Shown in pieces: positions 61,328-64,000 of a DNA stretch of 64,000 bases. Below the pieces are notes generated by a model that was given only the letters and a program-made list of their open reading frames with translations, was not told the DNA's origin and did no database searches. Source of the DNA: Chlorophyllum brunneum (Eukaryota; Basidiomycota; Agaricomycetes; Agaricales; Agaricaceae); assembly GCA_963576785.1 (NCBI GenBank), contig OY756149.1, positions 1,922,001 through 1,986,000 on the forward strand, in the 5' to 3' direction. Each line of letters begins with the position of its first letter. Positions within the stretch are counted from its first letter, which is position 1. Position numbers and translations under genes: made by a program.

Positions 61328-63437
61328 ATGGCCAACCACGCACCACGGCCCCTCCATCTCGTAACGACCTCTACGACACCGACACCGACGAATGATGTCT
61401 TCTCGTCGCCATCTCCACCTTCTGGCTTTCGTCAACCGAAACGGTATTCAATGATGGCCGCCATAACCTCCTCACCATCACCTACTGCAACGGCAGAGAC
61501 GAAGGCTGCGCGACGACAATCCTCAATAGGATACTATCCACCCGACTCGACCGAAAGTTCGCGTCGTGGATCGCTTATCCGGAGGAATTCTCTGGGGGCG
61601 TTGGATGAGGGTTTGATGCTGGGTGGGGGAGGTGAGGGGTCGTGGATGAGGACTGGGGATAGGACAAGCACGGTCTCGTTGCCAGCCACGTCAGTGCCGA
61701 CGCCTGACCTGGCGCCCGGTACACCTGCTAGAGAACGACTACCCCTGACGTTGACTGAAAAGTACGTTGTTTCGTAAACATTGAGATCAGTGAATTCATG
61801 ACATTTCTTACAGACATGCCGACCTTCTGCGGTTCATTGCCCAGAAAGAGTCCAAATGCCTTGAGCTGAGATCCCAGCTTGTTCTTCATGAAACGGAGCT
61901 AGCACAGCGTGCGTATGCCATGGGGTGATCTCGGGCTTCACTGACATACATGTTTTCCTGCATATATGCGTGGATACATTCACTAAATGTTAGTAAAGCG
62001 CAACTGGGAGCGAATTGTGAACAGAGGTCTCGAACGCGACCATCACATTAACGGAAGCGATCCCAGCAGCGCTGTATTCGAAGGAATCAAAGAGAGCGTA
62101 CAGGGCGTGAGCAGGCTCCTGGCTGCAGGATTCTCCGTCCCCGCACCGTCATCAGCTTCGCCCGTATCAGCATCATTAGCAACAGCGTCATCATCAAAAC
62201 CAAGACCGAAACCTCGACCAACGTCCCTTATTCGCAAATCTCATGCTACGAAGGAATCAGACTCCTCGATATCCACGTATATAACGTCTCGGTCTGAAGC
62301 TTCAAACGCGCGCTTTTCCCAATCCTCAATGTCATCCTATGATGAAGTGCTGCCGAATGGAGATGCAGGGGAAGAATGTCGGAGCATTGGAGACTATCAA
62401 GGTGACGAAGAAAGTAGTCATAATAACGACGATCACAATACCCAGATTTTAATGGTGCGCGACACAGGAGCTACACCAACCATGAGCCCAAATCCTCAAT
62501 TTCATCATAAGCAGACTCAGAAACCCCCAAATAATCACCCCTCGACTTCAGCGCGAGCACAACTCGATGGTAGTGTACCACCTACACCTACAAGTTCCAT
62601 ACGAATGTCGGAACGAGAGACGTGGACATCAGATATTCAAGCGACCACAACAACTGCACATCGTCGGAAATCACACGAAACAGCACGACTCGACTTTGAG
62701 CATCTAGATTTCTCGTCGCTTGCGCCTTCCGTTCTCCTTTCACCTCCCTCCATGTCTCGTAAAGGCGCGAGCCCCGTGTCGTCACCTAGATTGGGAGGAG
62801 GATCTCCTTCACTTTCATATTTCGACAACGGCTTTAGCAGAACTGGCGGCCCGAGGTCAAATTCGAGTTCTAGTATAGGTGCCTTGGCACCAGCATCGTC
62901 AATACCGGGTTTAGGTTCCATGACAGCTGGTGCGGTAACGCCTCCTCTAGGTTCATGGATGGATAGTATGGGTAAGAAGCTGGGTCAAATACAGAGAAGT
63001 TCGACGTGAGTTGTTGCTACTGTCTTGTTTTCGTTTTTCTCTATCACTGACTGATGTATCTCGACTGTGGTAGGTTCACGAAGAGCCAGAAACGTGCATC
63101 GTTACTGTTAGCGGATATGTCGAATTCCATCGTGAACGTACTCGCACCTCCCAGTCCTGCCAACACTTCAAACATAAATGGCATTGGACATGGACACGGA
63201 CATGTATCGTCGAATACGACAATGTCGACGAACCTAAAGTTACCTGCTAGTGCTTCACCAAACCCTAGTTTGTCGGGATCGTTGCTGGACGACGATGAAG
63301 ATGATGAGACGATGAAGCTAGGCGCTGCGGTCTTACAGCCTGTAGCCAGTCCTTCACCTACTGTGACATCTGCAACCAAGAGAGGAGCCGAGAAGCAGAA
63401 GAAAGGTGAATTTGAAGACGAGGAGTGGAATTGGTAG
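61328..63437 (+). CDS. DUF4048-like Ser/Thr/Pro-rich coiled-coil protein
   Basis: About 590 aa over four or more exons. The N-terminus is a disordered Ser/Pro/Thr region (MANHAPRPLHLVTTSTTPTP, RRQSSIGYYPPDS, RRGSLIRRNSLGALDEG). A helical block is spliced from small exons: LTLTEKHADLLRFIAQKESK, CLELRSQLVLHETELAQ, LKRNWERIVNRGLERDH. A long Ser-rich stretch with basic patches (KPRPKPRPTSLIRKS, RLDFEHLDFSSLAPSVLLSP) leads to GSWMDSMGKKLGQIQRSST, FTKSQKRASLLLADMSNSI and an acidic tail ending EFEDEEWNW. The HADLLxFIAxKExKxLELRxQL block and the GSWMDSxGKKxG/QKRASLLLADxS segments recall Agaricomycete DUF4048 proteins; the function of that domain is unknown. Confidence 0.72.
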
Positions 63438-64000
63438 TGCTGGAATGCAAGTTATGTTCACGCTTGTTGCCAGTTTGGTTCTACTCCCGTTGTATCGTTC
63501 TTGTTAGTGTATGGTTCTGTCATATTTGTCCCCTTCAGGTCCTGGTCGGGCTGTGGTCAGGTGTGTGAAACCAATAACGAAAAGGCTTCATATGCCCAAC
63601 AGACTTGTTACGACCTTAGTCTCTGACTCAGGTTGCAAGCCTTTGGATAAAGGGAAGGAAGTAGAGAAAGGAAGAAGGGATGATACGATTGGTAAAGTAT
63701 AAGGAATACATCAAGTATTACTACACTTTATATACTAGTGGTGACGGCTAATAATAAGGGAGAGGAGTAAATGAGTCAGATGGGAGGCATAGCCTCTAGG
63801 GGTGAAACAGGGAGTGAAACGAGAAGTGAAACAAGTATGAGGGTACACGAGGTGATGGGTACATGATGGGAATGAATGGTCTATCTATAGTTCGTAACAA
63901 TACCTCCCTTTCAAGCTTCATGTCCTCATGATGCATATTACTGTAAAGGTCCTTTGTAAATTAAGGCATACAGAATTTGGAGAAGGTGGGAAAATGCGAT
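63438..64000. other. 3' flank at the window edge
   Basis: No gene recognised. The frame at 63511-63702 looks like a 3' UTR shadow. A short run of gggagtgaaacgagaagtgaaac repeats at about 63800-63830. Confidence 0.4.

Overview
The window looks like a gene-dense fragment of a mushroom-forming basidiomycete (Agaricomycetes). Genes carry many short GT-AG introns (about 45-65 nt) and tiny exons. The gene content also fits: large-insert G-alpha proteins, a multi-copy aryl-alcohol-oxidase-type GMC oxidoreductase array, a DUF4048-type protein, MYND-finger families, Copia and Tad/I-like retroelements. All functions are read from translated motifs; no database search was possible.

Layout. 1-5.9 kb: two tandem G-alpha genes (the first cut by the window edge). 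6.2-8.7 kb: a divergent pair, an RRG7-like mitochondrial protein (minus) and an SDR reductase (plus). 11.0-12.9 kb: mitochondrial ribosome recycling factor (minus) and a thiol/halide methyltransferase (plus). 13.2-42.1 kb: four intact-looking GMC oxidoreductases (here AAO1-AAO4, all plus) plus a truncated copy, broken up by mobile DNA. A pogo/Tigger-like DNA transposon (21.17-28.70 kb) carries a decayed Copia element inside its transposase gene, and a full-length non-LTR retrotransposon (32.65-39.33 kb) sits between AAO3 and AAO4. 42.4-47.5 kb: ATP synthase subunit K and two paralogous secreted proteins with protein-kinase-like motifs. 48.2-55.9 kb: a coiled-coil/proline-rich protein, a second SDR, an F-box-like protein, and a MYND-finger gene with a decaying neighbour copy. 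56.4-60.5 kb: a truncated third member of the kinase-like family, a GMC fragment and AAO5 (minus). 61.3-63.4 kb: a DUF4048-like protein.

Themes. (1) The GMC array grew by segmental duplication: AAO1 and AAO2 lie in a repeated block that also carried the 3' end of the methyltransferase gene, and the mosaic identity suggests later gene conversion. A methyl-halide/thiol methyltransferase beside aryl-alcohol oxidases fits the known white-rot chemistry of methylated aryl alcohols and H2O2 supply, but the link here is inference. (2) The three secreted kinase-like paralogues share a promoter and 5'UTR-intron module. The two complete ones carry a Lys, an HxDxxxxN loop and a DFG triad behind a signal peptide and a Pro-rich spacer. 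This is my best candidate for an under-described family. (3) Old Copia DNA is riddled with stops explained by C-to-T/G-to-A transitions, while the non-LTR element is intact with a fresh poly(A) and target-site duplication.
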